A stretch of DNA of 64,000 nucleotides from Hamadaea flava (GTDB taxonomy: Bacteria > Actinomycetota > Actinomycetes > Mycobacteriales > Micromonosporaceae), in assembly GCF_024172085.1 (NCBI RefSeq), contig NZ_JAMZDZ010000001.1:1364001-1428000 (forward strand), given 5' to 3'. The position numbers were made by a program, and so were the translations under genes. The notes beneath the pieces are model-generated. The model was not told where the DNA came from and searched no databases. It saw nothing but the letters and a program-made list of their open reading frames with translations. Each line of letters starts with the position of its first letter. The first letter of the stretch is position 1. Shown piece after piece: positions 15,665 through 24,310 of this stretch.

Positions 15665-16530
15665 TGCGTACGCGCCGGACCGGAGACATCGAGGTCAGCG
15701 CGGTCGGCTTGGGCGCGATGCCGCTGTCGATCGAGAACCGGCCGGACCGGGCTCGGGCGATCGCGACGATCCACGCCGCGCTCGACGCGGGGATCACGCT
15801 GATCGACACCGCCGACTCGAACCACTGGCACGCCGACGAGGTGGGCCACAACGAGGAGTTGATCGCCGAGGCGCTCGCCTCCTATGGCGACCCGAGTCAT
15901 GTCCTGGTGGCGACCAAGGGCGGCCGAGGCCGGCCGGGCGACGGATCATGGACGGTCAACGGCGACCCGAAACACCTGCGGCGGGCTGCCGAAGCCTCGC
16001 TGCGCCGGTTGGGCGGCGACACGATCGGCCTCTACCAGTTGCACAAGCCCGACCCCCACATCCCGTATGCCGACTCGGTGGGCGCGCTGCGCGACCTGCT
16101 CGACGCGGGAACTGTCCGGACAGTGGGACTGTCCAACGTCGACAACACGCAGATCCTGGAGGCCCGGCAGATCCTCGGCGACGGACTGGTGAGCGTGCAG
16201 AACGAATACTCACCCGCCGTACGCGAGTCCGCCGACCAACTCCGGCTGTGCCAGGCGCTCGGACTGGCCTTCCTCCCGTGGAGCCCGCTCGGCGGGGTCA
16301 CCCGCAGCTCACTCGACGGACCCGCGACGCCACTCTCGGCGTATCCCTTGTTCGGCGAGATCGCCGCGGCGCGTGACGTGACCCCCCAGCAGGTGTGCCT
16401 GGCCTGGCATCTGGCCCAGGCGCCAGTGGTGATCCCGATCCCCGGGGCCAGCCGCCCGGAGTCCGCGCGCGGCTCGGCACTGGCGGCGGGCCTGGACTTG
16501 ACCCCGGCGGAGCTGGCCAGCCTCGGCTGA
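15664..16530 (+). CDS. Aldo/keto reductase
   Basis: A 288-residue NADPH-dependent reductase with a TIM-barrel fold. Family motifs: GLGAMPLS at the start, the catalytic Asp/Tyr region (LIDTADSN, with Asn-His-Trp-His where Tyr is usual), the catalytic lysine in VATKGG, LYQLHKPDP, GLSNV, and the NADP-binding PIPGASRPE near the end. Its ATG overlaps the stop of the preceding split SDR gene, so the two form an operon. Substrate unknown. Confidence 0.88.
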   Translation: MRTRRTGDIEVSAVGLGAMPLSIENRPDRARAIATIHAALDAGITLIDTADSNHWHADEVGHNEELIAEALASYGDPSHVLVATKGGRGRPGDGSWTVNGDPKHLRRAAEASLRRLGGDTIGLYQLHKPDPHIPYADSVGALRDLLDAGTVRTVGLSNVDNTQILEARQILGDGLVSVQNEYSPAVRESADQLRLCQALGLAFLPWSPLGGVTRSSLDGPATPLSAYPLFGEIAAARDVTPQQVCLAWHLAQAPVVIPIPGASRPESARGSALAAGLDLTPAELASLG

Positions 16531-16566
16531 TCGTCCATCGAGGCGGTGGCGGTATTCTTCTCGGCC

Positions 16567-19500
16567 ATGCACGACGGAACGGCGACGCCAATGTGGTTCG
16601 GTGTGCTCGGTCCGCTGGAAGTCCGCGTGGGCGAGCATCAGATCACCTTGCCGCGCGCACAGACTCGGGCGTTGCTCGCGCTGCTCGTCCTCGAGGTCGG
16701 TCGCGACGTGCCGACCGCCCGGATGATCGAGGCGCTGTGGGCGGGAGCGGCCCCGGCCACCGCCACCACTCAGATCCACAACGGCATCTCCGTGGTACGC
16801 CGGACACTTCGCGAGGCGGCCGGCCGGGATCTGGTGCTGCGGCAACCCGGCGGCTACCGGCTGGACGCCCCGGACGAGTGCGTCGACCTCGCCGTTTTTC
16901 ACGAGCTGACGGCCCGGGCTCGCCGGCAGGCAGGTGCGGAAGCCGCGCGAACGTTCCGCGAGGCGTTGAGCCTGTGGCGCGGCCGGCCGTTGAGCGGGAT
17001 CAACGGGGCCTTCACGGACCCGGAAGCCGACCGCCTCGCTCAGCTGCGGGCCGACGCGTCGGAGGCGTTGTTCGAGATCGAGTTGAGTCTCGGGCGGCAT
17101 CGCGAGCTTCAGTCCGACATCGCGGCGCTGCTCAGGGAGCATCCGCTGCGGCAGAAGCTCGCCGCCCAGCTCATGCTCGCGCACTATCGCAGCGGCCGCC
17201 AGCCCGAAGCTCTCGCCGTATACCGTGACCTGCGGCAACGGCTCGCCGACGAACTCGGCACCGAGCCGGTCCCCGACATCGTCGTCCTGCATCGCCAGAT
17301 CCTGGATTCGGACGTCCGGGTCGCGGCGGCGCCGGCCGAGCCTCAGCGCCGGTACTTGCCTCGGGACCTGCCCGACTTCACCGGCCGTGCCGAGGAGATG
17401 GCCGAGCTCGACCAGGTGACCGCCGCCGCGGCGGGCGGCGGAGCCGTGGTGATCAGCGCGGTCGCCGGAGTAGGCGGGGTCGGCAAGACGACGCTCGCCG
17501 TCCATTGGGCGCATCAGCACGCCGCCGACTACCCCGATGGTCAACTCCATGTCGATCTGCACGGATTCGGGCAGGGGCCACCGACTACCCCGGTGGCCGC
17601 ACTGAGCGCGCTGCTCCAGGCGCTGGGGGTGCCGCCGGAGAAGATCTCCGCCGATCTGGACACCACTGCCGCGCTGTATCGCGCCACCACCGCCGACCGG
17701 CGCCTGCTGGTGATCCTGGACAACGCCCGTTCGGCCGATCAGGTACGCCCGCTGCTGCCGACCGGACGCGGTTCGCTGGCCGTCATCACGAGCCGTGACA
17801 GCCTGGCCGGGCTGGTCGTCTCCGACGGCGCTCGGCTCCTGGCCCTGCGCCCGCTGCCGGACGACGATTCGATCGCTCTCCTGACCGCGATCCTCGGGCC
17901 GAGCCGGATCGCCGGGCAGGCGGCCGCAGTGGCCGACCTCGCGGCGCTCTGCGGCCACCTGCCACTCGCGTTACGCATCGCGGCGGCGAACCTGCTCGCC
18001 GATCCAGCCCGGCCGATCGCCGACATGGCCGCTGAACTGCGTAGCGCCGATCGGCTGCAGCTCCTGTCGCTGGCCGGCACCGACACCTGGGCTGTGGAGG
18101 CCGTCTTCGAGCAGTCCTACAGAATGCTCGACGAGCCCGATCAGCGAGTCTTCCACCTGCTCGGGCTGCATCCGGGCACAGACGTGACGGCTGAGGCCGT
18201 GGCGGCGTTGACCTCGATCCCGATGGACGAGGCCGAGGCGGCGTTGGGCCGCCTCGTGCAGGCGAGCCTCGTCATCGAAACCTCCCCCGCGCGCTATCTG
18301 CTGCACGACCTCGTCAAGGTGTACGCCGCGGCGGTCGCCGACCGGGAGCGAACGCCCGCCGAGCGCGCGACGGCTTTTCGCGCACTCGCCGACTTCTACA
18401 TCGATACGACCGCCTCGGCCGCGGAGCTGGTGACGCCGTGGTACACGTTCCTCACGATGGCGACCCACCGAAACCCCGCGCACATCGATGTGGCGAGCGC
18501 CATGGGATGGATTCAGTCCGAACAGGACAATCTGGTGACGCTCGCCCGGCACACGGCCGACCACGGGCCGGCCGACGTGGCCTGGCGACTGGCCGACTTG
18601 TTGCGCGGCTATTTCGTTCTCCGGCGAGATCACGCCGCCTGGCAGGTCATGGGGGCGGCCGGGCTGGCGGCCGCAAGCGCCGAAGGCCACACCGCAGCGC
18701 AGGCCGCGATGCATCTGGGTATCGGTACCGACCTTCGGCTCGAAGGCCATCTGGAAAAAGCCGTCGCGCACCTCACTGAGGGCCTCCGACTGACCCGTGC
18801 CGCGCGCTGGCGCGGGGGCGAGCTCAGCGCCGTCCTCGCCCTCGCCACCTACTACGGGCAGCATGGAGACCCGCAAGCTGCCATCGAACTGCTGGAGTCG
18901 GTGGCGACATCGTCGACGTCCGAACACCCGGCGTTGATGGCCGTCGCCCTGGCCAACCTCGGCGCGATGCGGTTGACCGCCGGTGACCTGCGGCGGGCGG
19001 CTGGCGACATGGAACGGGCGCTCGCGCTTCTCGAGGCGACCGGCAACAAGATGGGTGTGGCGTTCACCCGCACCAATCTGGGGCTGGTCCAGCTCGACCT
19101 GGGCCGGTTAGACACGGCGGAGACGTACCTCGAACAGGCCATCGCGCTGGACGAGGAGATCGCCAACCCATCCGGGCCGTTGCCGGCGATGGCCGGACTG
19201 GCCGACCTGCAGCTGCGGTCGGGGCGACTGCGCGAGGCCGCCCAATCCGCCCGGCGCACGCTCGCGCGAGCCGAGCGCGAGGGAATCCATCGATACCGGT
19301 GCGTCGTCCTGATCATCCTCGCACACGTCGAACGGCTGCACAGCCGCCTCGCCGAGGCGCGCAAGCTGGCCGAACAGGCGCTTGAGATCGCACGGGAGAT
19401 CTCGACCCCATACATGGAAAGCGACGCCCTCGACGCCCTCGCCCAGATCTACCAGGCCCAAAACCGACCGCAGTCGGCGCGCGAGCACGCCCAGGAGTCG

Positions 19501-19689
19501 CTGGCCATCGCCGAGGCCGAGAACGCTCAGGCGCTCGTCGCGAAGGCACTCACTACCCTGGCCGAACTGGACCTCGCCGCCGGGCGGCGCGATTCGGCTG
19601 CCGAGTACGCCCGACGGGCCCGGAAGATCTGTGACGACACGGGCATCGAGCAGTGCCGGCCGCGGCTGACCGCAGTTCTGAGCCAGTGA
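16567..19689 (+). CDS. AfsR/SARP-type regulator (BTAD, NB-ARC, TPR)
   Basis: A 1040-residue regulator with the same domain order as the one at 4291: winged helix (about 8-95), BTAD (about 100-250, ending in YRDLRQRLADELGTEPVPD), NB-ARC with P-loop VGGVGKTTL (about 300-310) and MHD-like region, then TPR repeats to the C-terminus (several NLG..R and LA..E.A helices). The start ATG 16567 has TATTCT 8 nt upstream. It follows the reductase gene by 36 bp. It probably activates a metabolite or secretion locus; the target is unknown. Confidence 0.9.
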   Translation: MHDGTATPMWFGVLGPLEVRVGEHQITLPRAQTRALLALLVLEVGRDVPTARMIEALWAGAAPATATTQIHNGISVVRRTLREAAGRDLVLRQPGGYRLDAPDECVDLAVFHELTARARRQAGAEAARTFREALSLWRGRPLSGINGAFTDPEADRLAQLRADASEALFEIELSLGRHRELQSDIAALLREHPLRQKLAAQLMLAHYRSGRQPEALAVYRDLRQRLADELGTEPVPDIVVLHRQILDSDVRVAAAPAEPQRRYLPRDLPDFTGRAEEMAELDQVTAAAAGGGAVVISAVAGVGGVGKTTLAVHWAHQHAADYPDGQLHVDLHGFGQGPPTTPVAALSALLQALGVPPEKISADLDTTAALYRATTADRRLLVILDNARSADQVRPLLPTGRGSLAVITSRDSLAGLVVSDGARLLALRPLPDDDSIALLTAILGPSRIAGQAAAVADLAALCGHLPLALRIAAANLLADPARPIADMAAELRSADRLQLLSLAGTDTWAVEAVFEQSYRMLDEPDQRVFHLLGLHPGTDVTAEAVAALTSIPMDEAEAALGRLVQASLVIETSPARYLLHDLVKVYAAAVADRERTPAERATAFRALADFYIDTTASAAELVTPWYTFLTMATHRNPAHIDVASAMGWIQSEQDNLVTLARHTADHGPADVAWRLADLLRGYFVLRRDHAAWQVMGAAGLAAASAEGHTAAQAAMHLGIGTDLRLEGHLEKAVAHLTEGLRLTRAARWRGGELSAVLALATYYGQHGDPQAAIELLESVATSSTSEHPALMAVALANLGAMRLTAGDLRRAAGDMERALALLEATGNKMGVAFTRTNLGLVQLDLGRLDTAETYLEQAIALDEEIANPSGPLPAMAGLADLQLRSGRLREAAQSARRTLARAEREGIHRYRCVVLIILAHVERLHSRLAEARKLAEQALEIAREISTPYMESDALDALAQIYQAQNRPQSAREHAQESLAIAEAENAQALVAKALTTLAELDLAAGRRDSAAEYARRARKICDDTGIEQCRPRLTAVLSQ

Positions 19690-19812
19690 CCACTCGCGTG
19701 TGGGTTGTGTATGGGCGGCCGGTGCGAACATGCCCGTGCGGTCGGACGCCACGGGGGCGGCCCGCCCGCACCGACCGGCGCCGGCCGATGCTTCGGGCGG
19801 CGCCGGATCATG

Positions 19813-19847
19813 GTCGGCTGATCAGGGCTCACCGTCGGCTGATCAGG
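19813..19847. repeat. Direct repeat of gtcggctgatcagg
   Basis: Two perfect 14-bp copies (19813-19826 and 19834-19847), period 21, lie between convergent genes; the second runs into the stop codon of the minus-strand gene. Function unknown. The remaining intergenic bases show no gene. Confidence 0.75.
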
Positions 19848-21216
19848 CGAGCGGCAGCACCCGCGCGATCTTGATCGTGGTGCTGCCGCTCCCGGCCGGA
19901 TAGGCGACGCTGCCGTCGGCGTACGCCTTGAGCGCCAGGTAGTCGTGGTCCTTGACCCCGATCGTGAACCGTACGCCCACCGTCTTGCCGGTGCCGGAGT
20001 CATAGACCTGCGCGGCGAGCGATGAGCCGGAGGACCAGGCGAGCAGCATGCGACCGCCGCCGTAGCTCACTAGATGCGGATGCCGGGTGGACGCGGACGT
20101 CTTCACGGTCGTGTCGGACGCGCCGGTGGTGAAGTGTTCGAGGCGCGCTTGGCCGCCCTGGCTCCACGCGGTCCAGTAGCCCTTGGACTCGGCGAGCACG
20201 AGGTCGCCGCCGAACAGGGTGCCGTCACAGGTTCCCTTGGCGATCGTCCGATAGGGGTTCGGCCGGGCGATGCGGCAGTCGTTGTCGGTGGCGCACACGG
20301 TGACGAAGTGGCTCGTCCGCGGATCCCAGACGATCCGGGACGTCCACGCGTGACTGCAGCCGACCTCGAAGCTGTCGTGCCCGGACAGCAGCGACCCGGA
20401 CGGGCCGACCACCTGCATCCGGTCACCTTCGTGGATGTCCACACAGGAGCCGTTTTGGACGGTGATCGCCACCCCGAAGTACGCCGCGTAGTTCTTGCCG
20501 TCCGAGGCCAGCCGCCCGTGATGCTGGTACCACCAGACGAACCGGGCGCCGTCGTCGTACCCGCCACGACTGCCGGTCAAGTTGGTGACCTGCCGCTCCC
20601 ACACCTGCTTGCCGTTGTTGTCGAAGCGGATCATGTGCATCGTGTTGCACGGGCTCGACGTGCCGCCGCACAGCGGTCCCGTCTTGCAGTCGCCGCGCCG
20701 GGTCAACAGCAGTACGCCCCCGGTAGCGTCCGCCTGGACGTCCTGCAGGTCGATACCGGTGAAGCTGGTCGGCGTACCGATCAGTTTGTCGTCGCAGCCG
20801 AGCTTGCCCAGGTAGATCTTGCCGTTCGTGCCCAGCCAGGCGAGCCATGACCCGCCCGAGGGGGTCGCGGCGATCGCCATCGGCAACGGCTCGGTGTCCC
20901 CTTCGCCGCCGTAACCCTTGACGGATACGCCGACGTTCACCGTCGTGACCTGCACGACCGGCTTCGCCGACGCCACCCGGCCGCACGGACCCGTGCTCGC
21001 CGCCGCCGACGGGCTCGGGTTCACTGCGGCGCTCGGGCTCTGGCCAGGGTCGAGCGTTGGCGCGTCGCTCGTCGGGCTCGTCGCACCCTGACTGTCGGAA
21101 GCCGGCGTGGCTGCCCCGGACAGCGCTGCGACCAGGGCGAACCCGGTGATGGTAGCGACGGCGGTGGCGGCCAGCGCGAGGAGAAGGGGCTTGCGTACCG
21201 GTCGGCGATGCTTCAT
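19843..21216 (-). CDS. Secreted or membrane-anchored cysteine-containing protein of unknown function
   Basis: A 457-residue protein. It begins with a basic stretch and a hydrophobic segment (residues about 10-33), then a Ser/Pro/Ala-rich linker (about 34-75), then a beta-rich extracellular domain with about ten cysteines and repeated WLAWLG, VVWDPR and LAWSSG-type strands that suggest a beta-propeller. The start is ATG 21216, with gagg 7 nt upstream; an upstream in-frame ATG at 21273 would put 19 residues before the hydrophobic segment. It is divergent from the SDR gene at 21410, with a long hairpin between. The family was not recognised. Confidence 0.65.
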   Translation of the reverse strand: MKHRRPVRKPLLLALAATAVATITGFALVAALSGAATPASDSQGATSPTSDAPTLDPGQSPSAAVNPSPSAAASTGPCGRVASAKPVVQVTTVNVGVSVKGYGGEGDTEPLPMAIAATPSGGSWLAWLGTNGKIYLGKLGCDDKLIGTPTSFTGIDLQDVQADATGGVLLLTRRGDCKTGPLCGGTSSPCNTMHMIRFDNNGKQVWERQVTNLTGSRGGYDDGARFVWWYQHHGRLASDGKNYAAYFGVAITVQNGSCVDIHEGDRMQVVGPSGSLLSGHDSFEVGCSHAWTSRIVWDPRTSHFVTVCATDNDCRIARPNPYRTIAKGTCDGTLFGGDLVLAESKGYWTAWSQGGQARLEHFTTGASDTTVKTSASTRHPHLVSYGGGRMLLAWSSGSSLAAQVYDSGTGKTVGVRFTIGVKDHDYLALKAYADGSVAYPAGSGSTTIKIARVLPLA

Positions 21217-21320
21217 GCCTGCCTCAAGTCGGTCGACCAACAGGGACGCGGTTCCCGGTTCCGCGTCGGCCACCCTACCGGAAGCGCTCCCACGCGGTCG
21301 CTTCCGGCCCGCTCGGCGCC

Positions 21321-21384
21321 GCGGAGTTGATCTAGGCGGGAAAGGGCGGTCAGAGCAACCGTTTCCCGCCTAGATCAACTCCGC
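21321..21384. repeat. Long perfect inverted repeat in a divergent promoter region
   Basis: Two perfect 23-bp arms (21321-21343 and 21362-21384, beginning gcggagttgatctaggcg) flank an 18-nt spacer. They lie between two divergent genes, so this is not a normal terminator site. A cruciform, dimeric regulator site or processed RNA hairpin is possible. Confidence 0.85.
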
Positions 21385-21409
21385 ACCAGGAGTGCTAGCC
21401 TCGTCGACT

Positions 21410-22171
21410 ATGCCGTCGTACCTCGAAGACCTGTTCTCGCTGGCCGGACGTACTGCGCTCGTCACGGGCGGCAGCTCCGGCATCGGCTTCGCCATGGCGG
21501 AGGCCATGGGCCGCGCCGGTGCGGACGTGGTCCTCGTAGCCCGGCGGGAGAAGGAACTGGCGTCGGCGGCAGAGCAGCTCGTGAGCGCCGGGGTCCAGGT
21601 GCGCACGATCAGCGCGGACCTCGCGGAGCGTACGGGGGTCGACCGGGTCACGAACGCGGCGCCGGACACGGACATCCTGGTGAACTGCGCGGCGAACAAC
21701 ATCCGCCGCCCGATGGACACGCTGACCGACGCCGACTGGGACGTCTCGGTCGCGCTGAACCTCACCGCGCCGTTCCGGCTCGGGCAGCACTACGGTCCGC
21801 GGATGGCCGCGCGTGGCTGGGGCCGGATCGTCAACATCGGCTCGCAGCAGACCATCGCCGCGTTCGGCGACAGCGGCGGCTACGGCGTCACCAAGGCCGG
21901 CATCGCGGGCCTCACCAGGTCGCAGGCCGAAGCGTGGAGCCCGCGCGGGGTCTGCGTCAACACGCTCATCCCGGGCTTCGTGGTCACCCCGCTCACCACG
22001 CCCGCCATGGCGATTCCCGGCCGCGCCGAAGAACTCGCGCAGCGCTCGATGGCCAAGCGCAACGGGCTGCCGCCGGACTTCGCCGGCGCCGCGGTGTTCC
22101 TGGCCGGTGGGGCGTCGGCGTATGTCACGGGGCAGATCCTCTACGTGGACGGCGGCTTCTCCGTCCATTAG
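21410..22171 (+). CDS. SDR-family oxidoreductase
   Basis: A 253-residue classical short-chain dehydrogenase. Cofactor loop TGGSSGIG (about 18-25), NAG-like motif NCAANN, catalytic Ser in IVNIGSQQ, YGVTKAG with Tyr and Lys, and the C-terminal YVTGQILYVDGG. This resembles gluconate 5-dehydrogenase or 3-oxoacyl reductase types; the substrate is not determinable. The start ATG 21410 has TAGCCT 8 nt upstream and no Shine-Dalgarno, so it is likely leaderless. Confidence 0.9.
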   Translation: MPSYLEDLFSLAGRTALVTGGSSGIGFAMAEAMGRAGADVVLVARREKELASAAEQLVSAGVQVRTISADLAERTGVDRVTNAAPDTDILVNCAANNIRRPMDTLTDADWDVSVALNLTAPFRLGQHYGPRMAARGWGRIVNIGSQQTIAAFGDSGGYGVTKAGIAGLTRSQAEAWSPRGVCVNTLIPGFVVTPLTTPAMAIPGRAEELAQRSMAKRNGLPPDFAGAAVFLAGGASAYVTGQILYVDGGFSVH

Positions 22172-22229
22172 CGACTTGTACGCGGTGCCGCGCCGCCCAG
22201 CCCTGGCGGGCCGGGCGGCGCGGCGCAGG

Positions 22230-24065
22230 TCACGGCGTCGGATAGTCCGTGATGAAGACGGGCTGGCCGATCCGGGTCGTGTCGGCCGGACCGCCGACGC
22301 CGTTGACGACGTGGTCGATCGTCCCGGCGCTGAGGTTGACGGTCATGATGTGGTGCAGCCGTACGCCGGGCCGGTCCGGCACCTCGAACCCGTTCTCGGT
22401 GTGGATCGACGGGTTGTTCTGGTTGAAGACGTAGACCCCGGCGCCGTACAGGTTGTGCGTACGCACGTGGTCGCCGACCTTGTATCCGGCGTAGCCCTCG
22501 ACCGTGCCGTTCATCCAGTCGGCCTGCGTAGGCGGGTCGTAGGGCAGCTCGTTCTGGTACAGGATCGTCGTGCCGCGCTCGCCGTTCCAGACGGTGTTGT
22601 ACCGCTGGAAGTGCTCGACGAACAGGCCCGTCGCGGTGACGTCGTCGCCGTTGATCACCGCGCCGTACCGGCCGGTGTTGGTGTTCCAGCGCTCGGTGTC
22701 GGTGAAGCCCTCGACGCCGTGGTCGCCGCGCCACACCCAGGTGTGGTCGATGAGCACGTGGTCGCTGTTGACCTCCAGTGCCGTGTCCGTCTTGCCGACG
22801 TGTGGCCCGCCCACCCGGAAGTACACATCGGACAGCGTGGTCGGGTCGGCCGCCGAGCCCTTGCTGTGCCCGTGTGGCTTGCCGACCCGCAGCAGCACCG
22901 GCGACTCGGTGAGTCCGGCGTCGATGGTGACGCCCGCGACGATCACACCCGGGACGTCGGCGACGTCGAGCGGGATCGCCCCGTCGACCGCCGTGAGGGT
23001 GGCGTGCCCGAGCCCGAGGACGACCGTGCCGGGGCGCTTGATCTCGATGCTCCGCGCGATGTCGTAGACGCCCGGCGTGAGCAGCAGGTTCTGGCCGCGG
23101 GCCAGGGCGTTGTTGATCTCCTTCACGGAGTCGCCGGGCCGGGCTACGAAGAAGTTCTTGAGCGACGTCGTCCGGCCCGGGGTGATTCCGTCGGCCCACG
23201 AGATCCCGCTGCTGTTCGTCCGCGCGGCCGGTACGCGTACCTGGAGGCGGCCCCGCGAGTCCGTGAACAGATAGGGCTTCTCGCGGCTGACCGGAGTGGC
23301 CGCCAACGTCGTGTACGGCGGGTCGGGGAATCCGGCCTCGGCGGGCGCGCCGACGACGCCGGAGAAGACCTGGTTCCATACGCCGTTGGACCAGCCGGCG
23401 ACCTCGCTGTCGCGGATCAGCCACTGCTGCTGCGATCCGTTGACGACGAAGGGCAGTCGCGAGTCGGCGATGAATCCGCCGCTGGCGTACTGGGGCCCGG
23501 CGGTGCAGTAGTCCATCAAGGACAGATTCGCGCCGCTGATGTTCAGCCGCCGCATCGAGACCGCCTGGGACACCGCCCAGAAGTCGGCCGACGCGCGGCA
23601 GCCGTCCTGCCCCGCCGAGTCGATCGACAGCGACAGGTTCGACAGCGTACGCCAGAAGTTGACCAGGGCCAGGCAATTGCCGGTCCCACCGTCGGCGAGG
23701 CAGCGGTTGTAGACCTCGACCTTGCCGTTGATGACGACGTCGGACGGGGACGCGCCGAGGCCGGCGATCTCGGTGTAGTACCCGACCTTGATCTGCAGCG
23801 GCTGCTCGGCCGTGCCGTAGACGCCGGGCTGGAACAGGAACGCGTACCGGTCGGTGGTCATCTCGGCGTCCACCTGGGCGGCATGGACGGCGTCGAGGGT
23901 GGCCTGGATCTGGCTCACCGGCATGTCCGGGGTGAAGACGGTGACGTTCGGGCCGAGCCAGCCACCGGTCGATCCGGCGGCGGGGGCGGCGGACGCGGTC
24001 GCGGCGACCGCGGCCAACGCCGCGAGGCCGAACGCCAGTCTCCGGCGGAGCGGACGTGTGCTCAT
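22230..24065 (-). CDS. Secreted right-handed beta-helix protein (glucanase/pectate-lyase-like)
   Basis: A 611-residue secreted protein. The signal peptide ends about residue 28 (SAAPAAG). Two beta-helix regions follow, with short repeated strands (VVINGKVEV, LNISGANLSL, VIVAGVTIDAG, VLIDHTWVW, HTENGFEV). The duplicated halves resemble GH55-type exo-beta-1,3-glucanases and a family sometimes labelled adenylyl cyclase in actinomycete genomes; the catalytic residue could not be assigned. The start ATG 24065 has a ribosome binding site (gagagga). A LacI-type operator lies 65 bp upstream, which fits a sugar-induced polysaccharide hydrolase. Confidence 0.75.
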   Translation of the reverse strand: MSTRPLRRRLAFGLAALAAVAATASAAPAAGSTGGWLGPNVTVFTPDMPVSQIQATLDAVHAAQVDAEMTTDRYAFLFQPGVYGTAEQPLQIKVGYYTEIAGLGASPSDVVINGKVEVYNRCLADGGTGNCLALVNFWRTLSNLSLSIDSAGQDGCRASADFWAVSQAVSMRRLNISGANLSLMDYCTAGPQYASGGFIADSRLPFVVNGSQQQWLIRDSEVAGWSNGVWNQVFSGVVGAPAEAGFPDPPYTTLAATPVSREKPYLFTDSRGRLQVRVPAARTNSSGISWADGITPGRTTSLKNFFVARPGDSVKEINNALARGQNLLLTPGVYDIARSIEIKRPGTVVLGLGHATLTAVDGAIPLDVADVPGVIVAGVTIDAGLTESPVLLRVGKPHGHSKGSAADPTTLSDVYFRVGGPHVGKTDTALEVNSDHVLIDHTWVWRGDHGVEGFTDTERWNTNTGRYGAVINGDDVTATGLFVEHFQRYNTVWNGERGTTILYQNELPYDPPTQADWMNGTVEGYAGYKVGDHVRTHNLYGAGVYVFNQNNPSIHTENGFEVPDRPGVRLHHIMTVNLSAGTIDHVVNGVGGPADTTRIGQPVFITDYPTP

Positions 24066-24129
24066 GGATTCCTCTCTAGTGGACAGCAACGCTCTCTCAG
24101 CCGGTGGGCAGGTCAGGACGGCTCGACAG

Positions 24130-24141
24130 GAGAGCGCTCTC
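24130..24141. promoter_or_regulatory. LacI-type operator GAGAGCGCTCTC
   Basis: A perfect 12-bp palindrome centred on the CG typical of LacI-family regulators, upstream of the beta-helix gene. An imperfect relative (agagagcgttgct on the minus strand) lies about 40 bp closer to that gene. No LacI regulator is encoded in the window, so control would be in trans. Confidence 0.65.
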
Positions 24142-24310
24142 TTGCGAGGGACTACTGGTCCGTGCGACAGGTTCGGGCGGTGTGAATATTTGTACCTTGA
24201 GTGGTCGCCTCGCGCCATACGCTGTCGCCGCAAACAAGCGCGTGGCGCAGCTCTCACCGCTCCTCCCCCGAGTGAATCGGATCGCCCGGAGGCGACTACC
24301 CTCTGGAAGG

